From Leuctra nigra (lineage: Eukaryota; Arthropoda; Insecta; Plecoptera; Leuctridae): a stretch of DNA of 64,000 bases. The stretch spans positions 29,014,520 to 29,078,519 of the forward strand of contig OW203767.1 of the NCBI GenBank assembly GCA_934045905.1. Reading direction: 5' to 3'. The notes under the pieces are model-generated. The model searched no databases and was not told the origin of the DNA. It saw nothing but the letters and a program-made list of their open reading frames with translations. This document shows positions 35,090 to 47,100 of this stretch, piece by piece. Made by a program: the position numbers and the translations under genes. Position 1 is the first letter of the stretch, and every line of letters starts with the position of its first letter.

Positions 35090-36106
35090 GTAAATCAACA
35101 CTATAAAGAGTATGTATTACCAACAGGAGAGTGTTGTTAAAAGTGGAAATAAATTGTCGCAACCTTTCATAATAACAAAAGGTCTACGGCAAGGGTGTTG
35201 CTTATCTCCCACTCTATTCAAAGTGTAAGTCAACGAGATTTTAAAAGAGTGGCAGAGGAAATGCTGGGGCATGGGAATTGATGTTGGTGGTGAACTTCTT
35301 CATACTCTCCTCTTTGCTGATGATCAGATATTAATGGCCTCAGATGAGTATGACATTGATCTTATGCTGAGGAAGCTTAATGATGCATATGAGGAGGCTG
35401 GATTAAGAATCAGCGTTACAAAGACGAAATATTTGGTGGTAGGCAAGGAGTTTGGAGAGGGCTTGGATTTGAAAGGACAGTGTATCAAGGTGTGTGAGCA
35501 ATATAAGTACTTGGGAACTGTAATTGATAAAGAAGGAAACAGTAGGAGAGAGATATCCAGTTGTATTGGTCAGGCGAGACAGGCAATACAGAAGCTCAAT
35601 TCGTTACTCTGGTCCGGGAGTGTAGGTAAAACCACAAAAAAAAGAATCTACAAGACGATAGTTCAAAGCATTCTTCTGTATGGTGCAGAAACGTGGGAGA
35701 TGACGCAGAGGGATAGAGAAAGGCTGCTTGCAGTGGAAATGGATTTCTTAAGAAGGAGTTGTGGAGTCTCAAGATTAGAGCACGTGAGGAATGAGGAGAT
35801 AAGAAGACGGATGGGAGTGGAAAAGACGGTGGTTAATTGTATAGAAACAAATAGACTTGTTTGGTATGGGCATGTTCAGCGCATGGAACCTCAGAGGTGG
35901 CCAAAAAGATTAGAGGCTTGGATACCTCCTGGTAGAAGAAGACGAGGGCGACCAGAAGAGGATTGGAAGAAACAGGTGCTGCTGGACATGTCAAGAAGAG
36001 GAATTGGTGATGATGACTGGACGGACAGAGAGAGGTGGCGTCTGGAGTGCGGGAAACGGCCGGCTTAGAGCTGTAGACAACCCGCTAATATAATATAATA
36101 AAATGA
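35090..36106 (+). mobile_element. 5'-truncated RTE-clade non-LTR retrotransposon
   Basis: The element keeps only the second half of its reverse transcriptase and the C-terminal region, followed by a short 3' UTR. That UTR ends in a small tandem of ATAAT-like units (TAATATAATATAATAAAATG), the usual RTE tail. The 5' edge near 35090 is approximate. It lies in the large intron of the EF-hand gene, in the opposite orientation. Confidence 0.85.
35109..36068 (+). pseudogene. RTE reverse transcriptase fragment with premature stop
   Basis: The frame reads INTIKSMYYQQESVV, then FIITKGLRQGCCLSPTLFKV (RT block 4), a TAA stop at 35226-35228, and continues from ATG 35271 for 265 residues. It includes the catalytic box LLFADDQILMASDEYD and thumb motifs YKYLGTVID and ILLYGAETWEMT. 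The basic C-terminal region carries RLVWYGHVQRM and GRRRRGRPEEDW. The stop falls where the family normally has tyrosine, one base away, so the copy is probably dead. The endonuclease and early RT are missing (5' truncation). Retrotransposition by target-primed reverse transcription is family knowledge. Confidence 0.88.
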
Positions 36107-36295
36107 TCAATGTGTGAGGCATTTACTTTTTGATGGATTAATGTCGACGACTATTCCAAAATTACCTTAAAATGATTGTGTATCAATAAGTAAAACTCTT
36201 TCAAGTTCTTGACCAGTATTGCCAAAATTGTCTAAAATATAAATGCTCGTCCATGCAAAACTTCAACTTGATGAGACAAACATTTCAATGTACTT

Positions 36296-36410
36296 TTTAA
36301 ACCAATTGGAGGATTTTGTTTAAAAACTATACAGGTCTCGGCTGGTATGACACTAGTATGTGCCCAAAATTTCACACCGATTGGTTGATCGGTGTGACCT
36401 GGGCGATGCC
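36296..36410 (+). repeat. dispersed repeat D, copy 4
   Basis: It contains TTTGTTTAAAAACTATACAG, then ACTAGTATGTGCCCAAAATTTCACACCGATTGG in degenerate form, and GACCTGGGCGATGCC, matching the other D copies. It ends about 65 bases before an EF-hand exon. Confidence 0.6.
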
Positions 36411-36476
36411 TAAAAAACAAAGACAATCAAAGAAAACTGAAAGGCAAGTGAGAAAGATAAAGTGGTTGAGTGATAC

Positions 36477-36617
36477 CTTGAATAGATACGGCAGGAACTT
36501 GGTGGCCTTCTTCTTGAGGGACTTGTCGTTGAGAACGTGGTGCATGTTCTCCAAATACTGCTGCGTCGTGACCATGTTGTATTTGTCAACAATACCCCAC
36601 TGCTCCTCCCACACATG
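36477..36617 (-). CDS. EF-hand protein exon, degenerate second EF-hand
   Basis: The exon is 47 codons with both ends in phase 0, acceptor CTTCCTCTCCAG and donor GTATCA. It encodes HVWEEQWGIVDKYNMVTTQQ, then YLENMHHVLNDK and KKKATKFLPYLFK. The place of the second loop (DKYNMVTTQQYL) lacks the acidic ligands and the central glycine. EF-hand 2 therefore probably does not bind calcium, as is common in this family. It joins in frame to AVDHDRSGTIS. Confidence 0.88.
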
Positions 36618-37067
36618 CTGGAGAGGAAGATTATGCAATCAAAACAAGTTCAAAACATAAGAAAAAACAGACACTCTTGAGACACTAAGTACTGGGGTAC
36701 TAAGTTTGTTCCAAGAGTGGCTGTTTTTCTTAATCATTACCCAGTACTTTATCTTTGTTAGTTCAAAATAGTACTCATAAATGCATCATAAAAACTGAAG
36801 TATGCACTGGTGACTGGTTTACTAATTCAAAGTACAAATATTGAAGTTTAAAGAATGAGCCCCCAAGAGAAGAGAAGAGACAGGACAAGAGAGTGAAGAG
36901 TTTCCGCAAGAGAAAATTTGATGATTTTATAATAATTTTTTTGTAATTTTTTTCAAAACTATCTAAAAAAAACAGAAAAAAAATAAAACCTTTGCTATAC
37001 AGACTGATTCTTAAAATTCTGCAATCTGTCTGCAATATTGTTAAAAGTTAACAATTTAAAAGTTTAC

Positions 37068-37235
37068 TCTCAAAGCATCTAGGAAGTCTTTCTTCTGCCT
37101 GTTGTCAAGATGGCCGAGCTTGATGAAGCGATCGGCGAGGATTTTGAAATCGTCGTACGAGACGACGCCATCTTTGTTGACGTCGATGACTCCGTGGAAT
37201 GACCGGATCTTGCGCCGCCAGAAGTCACTGTTGCC
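37068..37235 (-). CDS. EF-hand protein exon, first EF-hand
   Basis: The exon is 56 codons in phase 0, ending KKDFLDALR before the donor GTAAAC. It encodes SDFWRRKIRSFHGVIDVNKD, GVVSYDDF and ADRFIKLGHLDN. The loop DVNKDGVVSYDD is canonical except for D instead of E at position 12. The 5' edge is read as an acceptor (TTATGTCACAG before GGCAACAGT). An alternative is a start codon at 37244-37242 (MSQGNSDFW), in the same frame. The upstream acidic exon at 41046 ends in phase 0 and favours splicing. Confidence 0.85.
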
Positions 37236-37281
37236 CTGTGACATAATATCAAGAACTATACAATACGTACTTAAATAATAC

Positions 37282-37524
37282 CTGTACCTCAGAGGTAGAA
37301 GGCCGGAAGTCCCTTTTCTCCATTTCGCATTGCACACTTTTGGAATGAAGTATCAAGCTCTGCCAATAGCCATTTGACTGATGTCAACAAATGCAGTTAT
37401 ATTGAAGTATTCTCAAACACAATGACATGTCACCATTACAAAATCATGATTGGATGAACTGTTATTTGAGCTCACCTCAAAAATCATAGTAATGGACTTC
37501 CAACCTTCTACCTCTGAGGTACAG
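37282..37524. mobile_element. MITE, CTGTACCTCAGAGG family, copy 2
   Basis: The ends CTGTACCTCAGAGGTAGAAGG and CTTCTACCTCTGAGGTACAG are near-perfect inverted repeats of about 30 bp. The interior is homologous to the copy at 7958-8215. It lies in the EF-hand gene intron, 47 bases upstream of an exon. Confidence 0.85.
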
Positions 37525-40500
37525 AATTCAAGTTCATGGAATAACAAGAGCTCAAACGACTTTGTGGCAGTTTCATGAGAGAGACTATTGAGATTTGTTA
37601 TAAATTTTTTATAAAATTTCAAGAATGTGTTTTTGTAGATATGTCGTAATTTTAGTTTCATTACCTAGTATATATTTTCAGCATTTGCAGTGTTGCATCC
37701 AGGTATACCTGAGGGGTTCTATACCTACTTCTATCAATTCCCAGAATTAGTAGGTATGTCTTTTTAAATTACAAAGAAATATCTTAAATAGGTATCTAGT
37801 TTTCTAAAATTTCGCTGCGCGGCAGTTTTCTGAGGGTAAACCCCTGAAACCCTCTTGAGTCCTGCTATAACTCTTGATTTTTTCCATAATCATCCCCCCC
37901 CCCCCCCCCCCCCGTGCTAAAATATCAGAATTCAACACTGTATATTGGTCAGATACGCCTACGACTGAACCAGACATGCAAATTTAACAACTGTGTAATA
38001 CGTTGGTAGAGTCTAAGTGGCAATGTATCACCCGGAGTTTCTGATAGCCAATGCTGGTACCTACATATTTTCTCAAATGGTTGTGAAAATGTTATGGATG
38101 AGGATGGTCCTTCCCCCCCCCCCCCCCCCCCCCCCTCATTGGTTGCTGCGAGATGTTTAGAAATAAACAATCAACATGGATGGTGGTTCTTGGAAATATT
38201 CATAATTCTGGACGCGAAAATTTAAAATATCTGTGTAATGTTTACCTAATCTAATGAATACAAAATTAATATAAAATGGAGCGAGCTTTTCATTTTGTGT
38301 GCTAAATTATAGTTTGATCACTGATCCAAGCAATCGAAACTTTTCAGGCCAATAGGTACATCACAAATAAATTCACAATCACATCACGACAACTGGTTGC
38401 TTTGGGGCTGTTCATAAAGTATGTCACGCCTCAGGGGGGGAGGGGGGGTCTGTTGTACTGTGACAATCTGTGACATGGGGGAGGGGGGGAGGTGGGACTA
38501 GCGTGATGTCACACTTTGTTGTATCTATTCTGTGAAATTTTTACGTTTCACCAAAAAGAAATATTACATTTATTATTCTCAGCTGAGATTTGAATTTTCC
38601 CTCTGTTTAGGATTTGACCATTCTTCAGGAATTTCTCCTCAAGAAAACCCTCAATGACAATTTTCTCATTCTTTGAATGTAATATTTTGCAATAAATCAA
38701 TATAAAGTTTTGTGTTTTCTCACTCTTTCAATATTTTTTGCAGTAAATAAATCAATAACTAGTGAAAATATGGTTTTGTGTTTTTTGCAGGGGGGAGGGG
38801 GGTCTGCAGGTGAGACATACTACTTAGGGGGGGGGGGGGGGGGGGGGGTTAAAGTGTGACAACTTGTGACAAGGGGGGGAGGGGGGTAAAAAAGTGACCT
38901 ATTTTGCGTGACATACTTTATGAACAGCCCCTTTGTTAAATCTTATTCAATTCCTCACTGAAGGGCATGCCAGATCACGGTCTCTCAGCGAGTTGAAAAC
39001 ATTCAGATCAAACTAATGCGTCGAAGGAGCAGTGATAGCGATTTTCAAAATTCCTTTGAATAAATTTGATAAAATCTGTCGGAGCATAAATTGTCCGTAC
39101 ATGTCAATAACCCGTGAGATTCTTGACAGATTTGTCTGAAAATTAAAATTAAAAAAAAAAAAAAAAAAATTGGTCCCAAAGAAATGTGCAAGGGAGGGGG
39201 GGGGGGGGGGGGGGTTAGGCAAGGAAAATAATTTCCCGGTGGATCAAGGGGCGTTTTTTTTTTGTTATTGGACACTTTGAAATCAATTTTGAGACGTTAT
39301 GAGACGTGTATTTAGGTGAAAAACCTTTTTTGTTTTAAATTGACTCTTTGAGGTGGTGGAGGTCATGCCCCGCAGGTCATTTTTTGTTCTTTTAACACTT
39401 TGAATTGTTTTTTTAGTTTTATTGTTCATAAAATGAAACTATACGTTAAACACCACAAAAATGTTGTTTTCCTGACATCCGGGGGGAGGAAGGGGACACG
39501 TCTTCACCCCCCCCCCCCCCCCCCCCCCACTCTCTGGACGCTCATGTATAATATAATAAATGATAATAAATTATCGCATAATAAATTGATTGGATAACTG
39601 CAGTATAACACAAAATATATTTGATTGTACATTCGGTAAACAAATAATTTGTATACAAGCACACCATTGGCCACTCTCAATGTCACGCAGGCAGGAAGGA
39701 GTGCGTTGCTATAATATGGTTCGCAAGTTAAATGTTCGAATATTTTAATTCCACTCAAGGTAACCTGAAAACCTGTTCTCGTCGGGCGAGTTCTTTTTAT
39801 AGAGTTGTCTTGGATGTTTTATTAATTCTTTTGCACCAGCCCATGCGGAACTCTCCCAATCTTCAGAAGAGAAGGCAAGCGATAGCTTCTCTGGCCTGAG
39901 GGTGTCGTGTAAATGGTGTTATTACTTGAGTGCTCGATGAATACCTAACAATTATCATATTAAAATAGGACGAATTCAATTTGCAAATCAAGCCTCGGAG
40001 TACGCGCGAAAATAAATTCAAATCGTAAAATGAGGTTAATCGATATATTTTTTTCTTCTAATCATCACAAACAGTACAAATATTTGTATAACGAAAATAT
40101 AATCTAGCTACCAATATTTTTTCAGATATTTTTATGTGTTTATTTTTTTACATAAACAAAAAATACTCAACAATTTGATTCATAAAGAAAATGATTTTGT
40201 TTTATCATTATAAAACCTGTAAAAAATTGAATAGACAAAATTAAAAATTATCTAGTTATAGCTCTGCTTTAAAAAAAAATCAAATGCAGTACAGTGATCC
40301 TAATAATATCTATTTATGATATTCAACAATGGATAATAACATAAATAGATATGAAGATCACGGAACTACATGTGAAATTTGTTGAAAAGCAGAGCTAACT
40401 AAATAATTTTTAATGTTGTCTATTGTTAACAAGGTTTCAATAAACAGGTTGATTCATAAAAGACAAGATTTTGTTTTAATCGTCATAATAAAAACTCAGA

Positions 40501-41045
40501 ATAATGTCCTCTATTGCTAAAACTGGTTTTATTTTTTATGTTCCGTTTCCGTGTACGAAACAAAAGTTCACCTACAGTTCAATTTTGTCGTTTTTTTTAG
40601 TGCATAGCACTATTAGTTGTTATATGTTATAAAATTTCCCCTTAGGCCTTAACACTGTTTTAACCCTTCGAAAAAATTATTTTTATAAAACCCGCTTTGG
40701 GAAACTAAAAAGTAACGTAATTTTGATTTGATACAAAAAAATGCCGGATACATGTCTCGAAAACTTGAAATAATCTGTCGATATTATATTTTGTTATTTT
40801 TGTGTACGTCGCACAGTTCTGCACTTGGCTACTGCGCAGATAAAGATTATGATGATGATGAAGAGAGATGATTTTTGTCACCAAATAAAATGGGTAAGAA
40901 TGAACGGTGAGAAGGCGGTGGCCGTGGCCAATTAGTATGATACCCTCCCAGGACAATTGCCTCTCGAACTACGTAAAACCCTGTCTGGAAGGACGATCGC
41001 CTGCATGTCAGTGTTAGTGTGTGAAGAAGTGAAAACGAAGCTTAC
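37525..41045 (-). other. EF-hand gene intron with G/C homopolymers and a MITE
   Basis: No exon is recognised between 37236 and 41045. The intron holds the MITEs at 37282-37524 and 38404-38931 and homopolymer runs: C19 at 37895, C23 at 38113, G22 at 38827, G19 at 39196 and C22 at 39507. A long A run lies near 39150. An AT-rich stretch at 40000-40700 contains a loose inverted repeat around 40200-40450. Confidence 0.7.
38404..38931. mobile_element. MITE with GGGGCTGTTCATAAAGTATG termini
   Basis: The left end GGGGCTGTTCATAAAGTATG and the right end CATACTTTATGAACAGCCCC are perfect 20-bp inverted repeats, and the pairing continues with TCACGC/GCGTGA. TTT lies on both sides and may be a 3-bp target duplication. 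The interior holds G-rich tracts (for example 38827-38848). It is non-autonomous. Confidence 0.85.
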
Positions 41046-41105
41046 CTTTTCTTTGCGCTCGTCATCTGAATCCGAATCCGAGTCGCTCTCGTAGTTCCTC
41101 TGAGT
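41046..41105 (-). CDS. EF-hand protein, acidic N-terminal exon
   Basis: On the - strand the frame TQRNYESDSDSDSDDERKEK ends exactly at a donor GTAAG (phase 0) and would join in frame to GNSDFWRRK of the next exon. The acceptor is taken as ATCATCTCAG before ACTCAG; a second possible acceptor 6 bases on would remove T and Q. The acidic run may be a disordered, phosphorylatable linker (inference). The acceptor is the first, diverged copy of the junction repeated in the neighbouring 115-bp satellite. Upstream exons are not visible. Confidence 0.65.
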
Positions 41106-44100
41106 CTGAGATGATCCCTCCACAGCCTTGAAGAAGGTTCTACACAGTGACTTGTCCAGCACTCGCTGCAGACTCTGTTGACTATGCAGGACCTGTTGAT
41201 GCAATACAATGTCAGAGAGTCTGGGAAGATCCCTCCACAGCCTTGAAGAAGGTTCTACACAGCGACTTGTCCAGCACTTGCTGCAGACTCTGTTGACTAT
41301 GCGGGACTGTTGATGCAATACAATGTCAGAGAGTCTGGGAAGATCCCTCCACAGCCTTGAAGAAGGAAAACACAGCGACATGTCCAGCACTCGCTGCAGA
41401 CTCTGTTGACTATGCAGGACCTGTTGATGCAACACAATGTCAGAGAGTCTGGGAAGATCCCTCCACAGCCTTGAAGAAGGTTCTACACAGTGACTTGTCC
41501 AGCACTCGCTGCAGACTCTGTTGACTATGCAGGACCTGTTGATGCAATACAATGTCAGAGAGTCTGGGAAGATCCCTCCACAGCCTTGAAGAAGGTTCTA
41601 CACAGCGACATGTCCAGCACTCGCTGCAGACTCTGTTGACTATGCAGGACCTGTTGATGCAATACAATGTCAGAGAGTCTGGGAAGATCCCTCCACAGCC
41701 TTGAAGAAGGTTCTACACAGCGACTTGTCCAGCACTCGCTGCAGACTCTGTTGACTATGCAGGACCTGTTGATGCAATACAATGTCAGAGAGTCTGGGAA
41801 GATCCCTCCACAGCCTTGAAGAAGGTTCTACACAGTGACTTGTCCAGCACTCGCTGCAGACTCTGTTGACTATGCAGGACCTGTTGATGCAATACAATGT
41901 CAGAGAGTCTGGGAAGATCCCTCCACAGCCTTGAAGAAGGTTCTACACAGTGACTTGTCCAGCACTCGCTGCAGACTCTGTTGACTATGCAGGACCTGTT
42001 GATGCAATACAATGTCAGAGAGTCTGGGAAGATCCCTCCACAGCCTTGAAGAAGGTTCTACACAGCGACTTGTCCAGCACTCGCTGCAGACTCTGTTGAC
42101 TATGCAGGACCTGTTGATGCAATACAATGTCAGAGAGTCTGGGAAGATCCCTCCACAGCCTTGAAGAAGGTTCTACACAGTGACTTGTCCAGCACTCGCT
42201 GCAGACTCTGTTGACTATGCAGGACCTGTTGATGCAATACAATGTCAGAGAGTCTGGGAAGATCCCTCCACAGCCTTGAAGAAGGTTCTACACAGCGACT
42301 TGTCCAGCACTCGCTGCAGACTCTGTTGACTATGCAGGACCTGTTGATGCAATACAATGTCAGAGAGTCTGGGAAGATCCCTCCACAGCCTTGAAGAAGG
42401 TTCTACACAGCGACTTGTCCAGCACTCGCTGCAGACTCTGTTGACTATGCAGGACCTGTTGATGCAATACAATGTCAGAGAGTCTGGGAAGATCCCTCCA
42501 CAGCCTTGAAGAAGGTTCTACACAGCGACTTGTCCAGCACTCGCTGCAGACTCTGTTGACTATGCAGGACCTGTTGATGCAATACAATGTCAGAGAGTCT
42601 GGGAAGATCCCTCCACAGCCTTGAAGAAGGTTCTACACAGCGACTTGTCCAGCACTCGCTGCAGACTCTGTTGACTATGCAGGACCTGTTGATGCAATAC
42701 AATGTCAGAGAGTCTGGGAAGATCCCTCCACAGCCTTGAAGAAGGTTCTACACAGCGACATGTCCAGCACTCGCTGCAGACTCTGTTGACTATGCAGGAC
42801 CTGTTGATGCAATACAATGTCAGAGAGTCTGGGAAGATCCCTCCACAGCCTTGAAGAAGGTTCTACACAGCGACATGTCCAGCACTCGCTGCAGACTCTG
42901 TTGACTATGCAGGACCTGTTGATGCAATACAATGTCAGAGAGTCTGGGAAGATCCCTCCACAGCCTTGAAGAAGGTTCTACACAGCGACTTGTCCAGCAC
43001 TCGCTGCAGACTCTGTTGACTATGCAGGACCTGTTGATGCAATACAATGTCAGAGAGTCTGGGAAGATCCCTCCACAGCCTTGAAGAAGGTTCTACACAG
43101 CGACTTGTCCAGCACTCGCTGCAGACTCTGTTGACTATGCAGGACCTGTTGATGCAATACAATGTCAGAGAGTCTGGGAAGATCCCTCCACAACCTTGAA
43201 GAAGGTTCTACACAGCGACTTGTCCAGCACTCGCTGCAGACTCTGTTGACTATGCAGGACCTGTTGATGCAATACAATGTCAGAGAGTCTGGGAAGATCC
43301 CTCCACAGCCTTGAAGAAGGTTCTACACAGTGACTTGTCCAGCACTCGCTGCAGACTCTGTTGACTATGCAGGACCTGTTGATGCAATACAATGTCAGAG
43401 AGTCTAAGAAGATCCCTCCACAGCCTTGAAGAAGGTTCTACACAGCGACTTGTCCAGCACTCGCTGCAGACTCTGTTGACTATGCAGGACCTGTTGATGC
43501 AATACAATGTCAGAGAGTCTGGGAAGATCCCTCCACAGCTTTGAAGAAGGTTCTACACAGCGACATGTCCAGCACTCGCTGCAGACTCTGTTGACTATGC
43601 AGGACCTGTTGATGCAATACAATGTCAGAGAGTCTGGGAAGATCCCTCCACAGCCTTGAAGAAGGTTCTACACAGCGACTTGTCCAGCACTCGCTGCAGA
43701 CTCTGTTGACTATGCAGGACCTGTTGATGCAATACAATGTCAGAGAGTCTGGGAAGATCCCTCCACAGCCTTGAAGAAGGTTCTACACAGCGACTTGTCC
43801 AGCACTCGCTGCAGACTCTGTTGACTATGCAGGACCTGTTGATGCAATACAATGTCAGAGAGTCTGGGAAGATCCCTCCACAGCCTTGAAGAAGGTTCTA
43901 CACAGCGACATGTCCAGCACTCGCTGCAGACTCTGTTGACTATGCAGGACCTGTTGATGCAATACAATGTCAGAGAGTCTGGGAAGATCCCTCCACAGTC
44001 TTGAAGAAGGTTCTACACAGCGACATGTCCAGCACTCGCTGCAGACTCTGTTGACTATGCAGGACCTGTTGATGCAATACAATGTCAGAGAGTCTAGGAA

Positions 44101-47100
44101 GATCCCTCCACAGCCTTGAAGAAGGTTCTACACAGCGACATGTCCAGCACTCGCTGCAGACTCTGTTGACTATGCAGGACCTGTTGATGCAATACAATGT
44201 CAGAGAGTCTGGGAAGATCCCTCCACAGCCTTGAAGAAGGTTCTACACAGCGACTTGTCCAGCACTCGCTGCAGACTCTGTTGACTATGCAGGACCTGTT
44301 GATGCAATACAATGTCAGAGAGTCTGGGAAGATCCCTCCACAGCCTTGAAGAAGGTTCTACACAGCGACATGTCCAGCACTCGCTGCAGACTCTGTTGAC
44401 TATGCAGGACCTGTTGATGCAATACAATGTCAGAGAGTCTGGGAAGATCCCTCCACAGCCTTGAAGAAGGTTCTACACAGTGACTTGTCCAGCACTCGCT
44501 GCAGACTCTGTTGACTATGCAGGACCTGTTGATGCAATACAATGTCAGAGAGTCTGGGAAGATCCCTCCACAGCCTTGAAGAAGGTTCTACACAGTGACT
44601 TGTCCAGCACTCGCTGCAGACTCTGTTGACTATGCAGGACCTGTTGATGCAATACAATGTCAGAGAGTCTGGGAAGATCCCTCCACAGCCTTGAAGAAGG
44701 TTCTACACAGCGACTTGTCCAGCACTCGCTGCAGACTCTGTTGACTATGCAGGACCTGTTGATGCAATACAATGTCAGAGAGTCTGGGAAGATCCCTCCA
44801 CAGCCTTGAAGAAGGTTCTACACAGTGACTTGTCCAGCACTCGCTGCAGACTCTGTTGACTATGCAGGACCTGTTGATGCAATACAATGTCAGAGAGTCT
44901 GGGAAGATCTCTCCACAGCCTTGAAGAAGGTTCTACACAGCGACTTGTCCAGCACTCGCTGCAGACTCTGTTGACTATGCAGGACCTGTTGATGCAATAC
45001 AATGTCAGAGAGTCTGGGAAGATCCCTCCACAGCCTTGAAGAAGGTTCTACACAGCGACATGTCCAGCACTCGCTGCAGACTCTGTTGACTATGCAGGAC
45101 CTGTTGATGCAATACAATGTCAGAGAGTCTGGGAAGATCCCTCCACAGCCTTGAAGAAGGTTCTACACAGCGACTTGTCCAGCACTCGCTGCAGACTCTG
45201 TTGACTATGCAGGACCTGTTGATGCAATACAATGTCAGAGAGTCTGGGAAGATCCCTCCACAGCCTTGAAGAAGGTTCTACACAGTGACTTGTCCAGCAC
45301 TCGCTGCAGACTCTGTTGACTATGCAGGACCTGTTGATGCAATACAATGTCAGAGAGTCTGGGAAGATCCCTCCACAGCCTTGAAGAAGGTTCTACACAG
45401 TGACTTGTCCAGCACTCGCTGCAGACTCTGTTGACTATGCAGGACCTGTGGATGCAATACAATGTCAGAGAGTCTGGGAAGATCCCTCCACAGCCTTGAA
45501 GAAGGTTCTACACAGTGACATGTCCAGCACTCGCTGCAGACTCTGTTGACTATGCAGGACCTGTTGATGCAATACAATGTCAGAGAGTCTAGGAAGATCC
45601 CTCCACAGCCTTGAAGAAGGTTCTACACAGTGACTTGTCCAGCACTCGCTGCAGACTCTGTTGACTATGCAGGACCTGTTGATGCAATACAATGTCAGAG
45701 AGTCTGGGAAGATCCCTCCACAGCCTTGAAGAAGGTTCTACACAGCGACTTGTCCAGCACTCGCTGCAGACTCTGTTGACTATGCAGGACCTGTTGTTGC
45801 AATACAATGTCAGAAAGTCTGGGAAGATCCCTCCACAGCCTTGAAGAAGGAAAACACAGTGACTTGTCCAGCACTCGCTGCAGACTCTGTTGACTATGCA
45901 GGACCTGTTGATGCAATTCAATGTCAGAGAGTCTGGGAAGATCCCTCCACAGCCTTGAAGAAGGTTCTACACAGCGACTTGTCCAGCACTCGCTGCAGAC
46001 TCTGTTGACTATGCAGGACCTGTTGATGCAATACAATGTCAGAGAGTCTGTGAAGATCCCTCCACAGCCTTGAAGAAGGTTCTACACAGTGACTTGTCCA
46101 GCACTCGCTGCAGACTCTGTTGACTATGCAGGACCTGTTGATGCAATACAATGTCAGAGAGTCTGGGAAGATCCCTCCACAGCCTTGAAGAAGGTTCTAC
46201 ACAGCGACATGTCCAGCACTCGCTGCAGACTCTGTTGACTATGCAGGACCTGTTGATGCAATACAATGTCAGAGAGTCTGGGAAGATCCCTCCACAGCCT
46301 TGAAGAAGGTTCTACACAGCGACTTGTCCAGCACTCGCTGCAGACTCTGTTGACTATGCAGGACCTGTTGATGCAATACAATGTCAGAGAGTCTGGGAAG
46401 ATCCCTCCACAGCCTTGAAGAAGGTTCTACACAGCGACATGTCCAGCACTCGCTGCAGACTCTGTTGACTATGCAGGACCTGTTGATGCAATACAATGTC
46501 AGAGAGTCTGGGAAGATCCCTCCACAGCCTTGAAGAAGGTTCTACACAGTGACTTGTCCAGCACTCGCTGCAGACTCTGTTGACTATGCAGGACCTGTTG
46601 ATGCAATACAATGTCAGAGAGTCTGGGAAGATCCCTCCACAGCCTTGAAGAAGGTTCTACACAGTGACTTGTCCAGCACTCGCTGCAGACTCTGTTGACT
46701 ATGCTGGACCTGTTGATGCAATACAATGTCAGAGAGTCTGAGAAGATCCCTCCACAGCCTTGAAGAAGGTTCTACACAGCGACATGTCCAGCACTCGCTG
46801 CAGACTCTGTTGACTATGCAGGACCTGTTGATGCAATACAATGTCAGAGAGTCTGGGAAGATCCCTCCACAGCCTTGAAGAAGGTTCTACACAGCGACTT
46901 GTCCAGCACTCGCTGCAGACTCTGTTGACTATGCAGGACCTGTTGATGCAATACAATGTCAGAGAGTCTGGGAAGATCCCTCCACAGCCTTGAAGAAGGT
47001 TCTACACAGCGACATGTCCAGCACTCGCTGCAGACTCTGTTGACTATGCAGGACCTGTTGATGCAATACAATGTCAGAGAGTCTGGGAAGATCCCTCCAC

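Noticed and set aside
37242..37244. Start codon MSQGNSDFW as the true beginning of the EF-hand protein
   Set aside because: It is possible, but the same bases make an acceptor, and the acidic exon at 41046-41105 joins in phase. It is left as an alternative in the exon entry.
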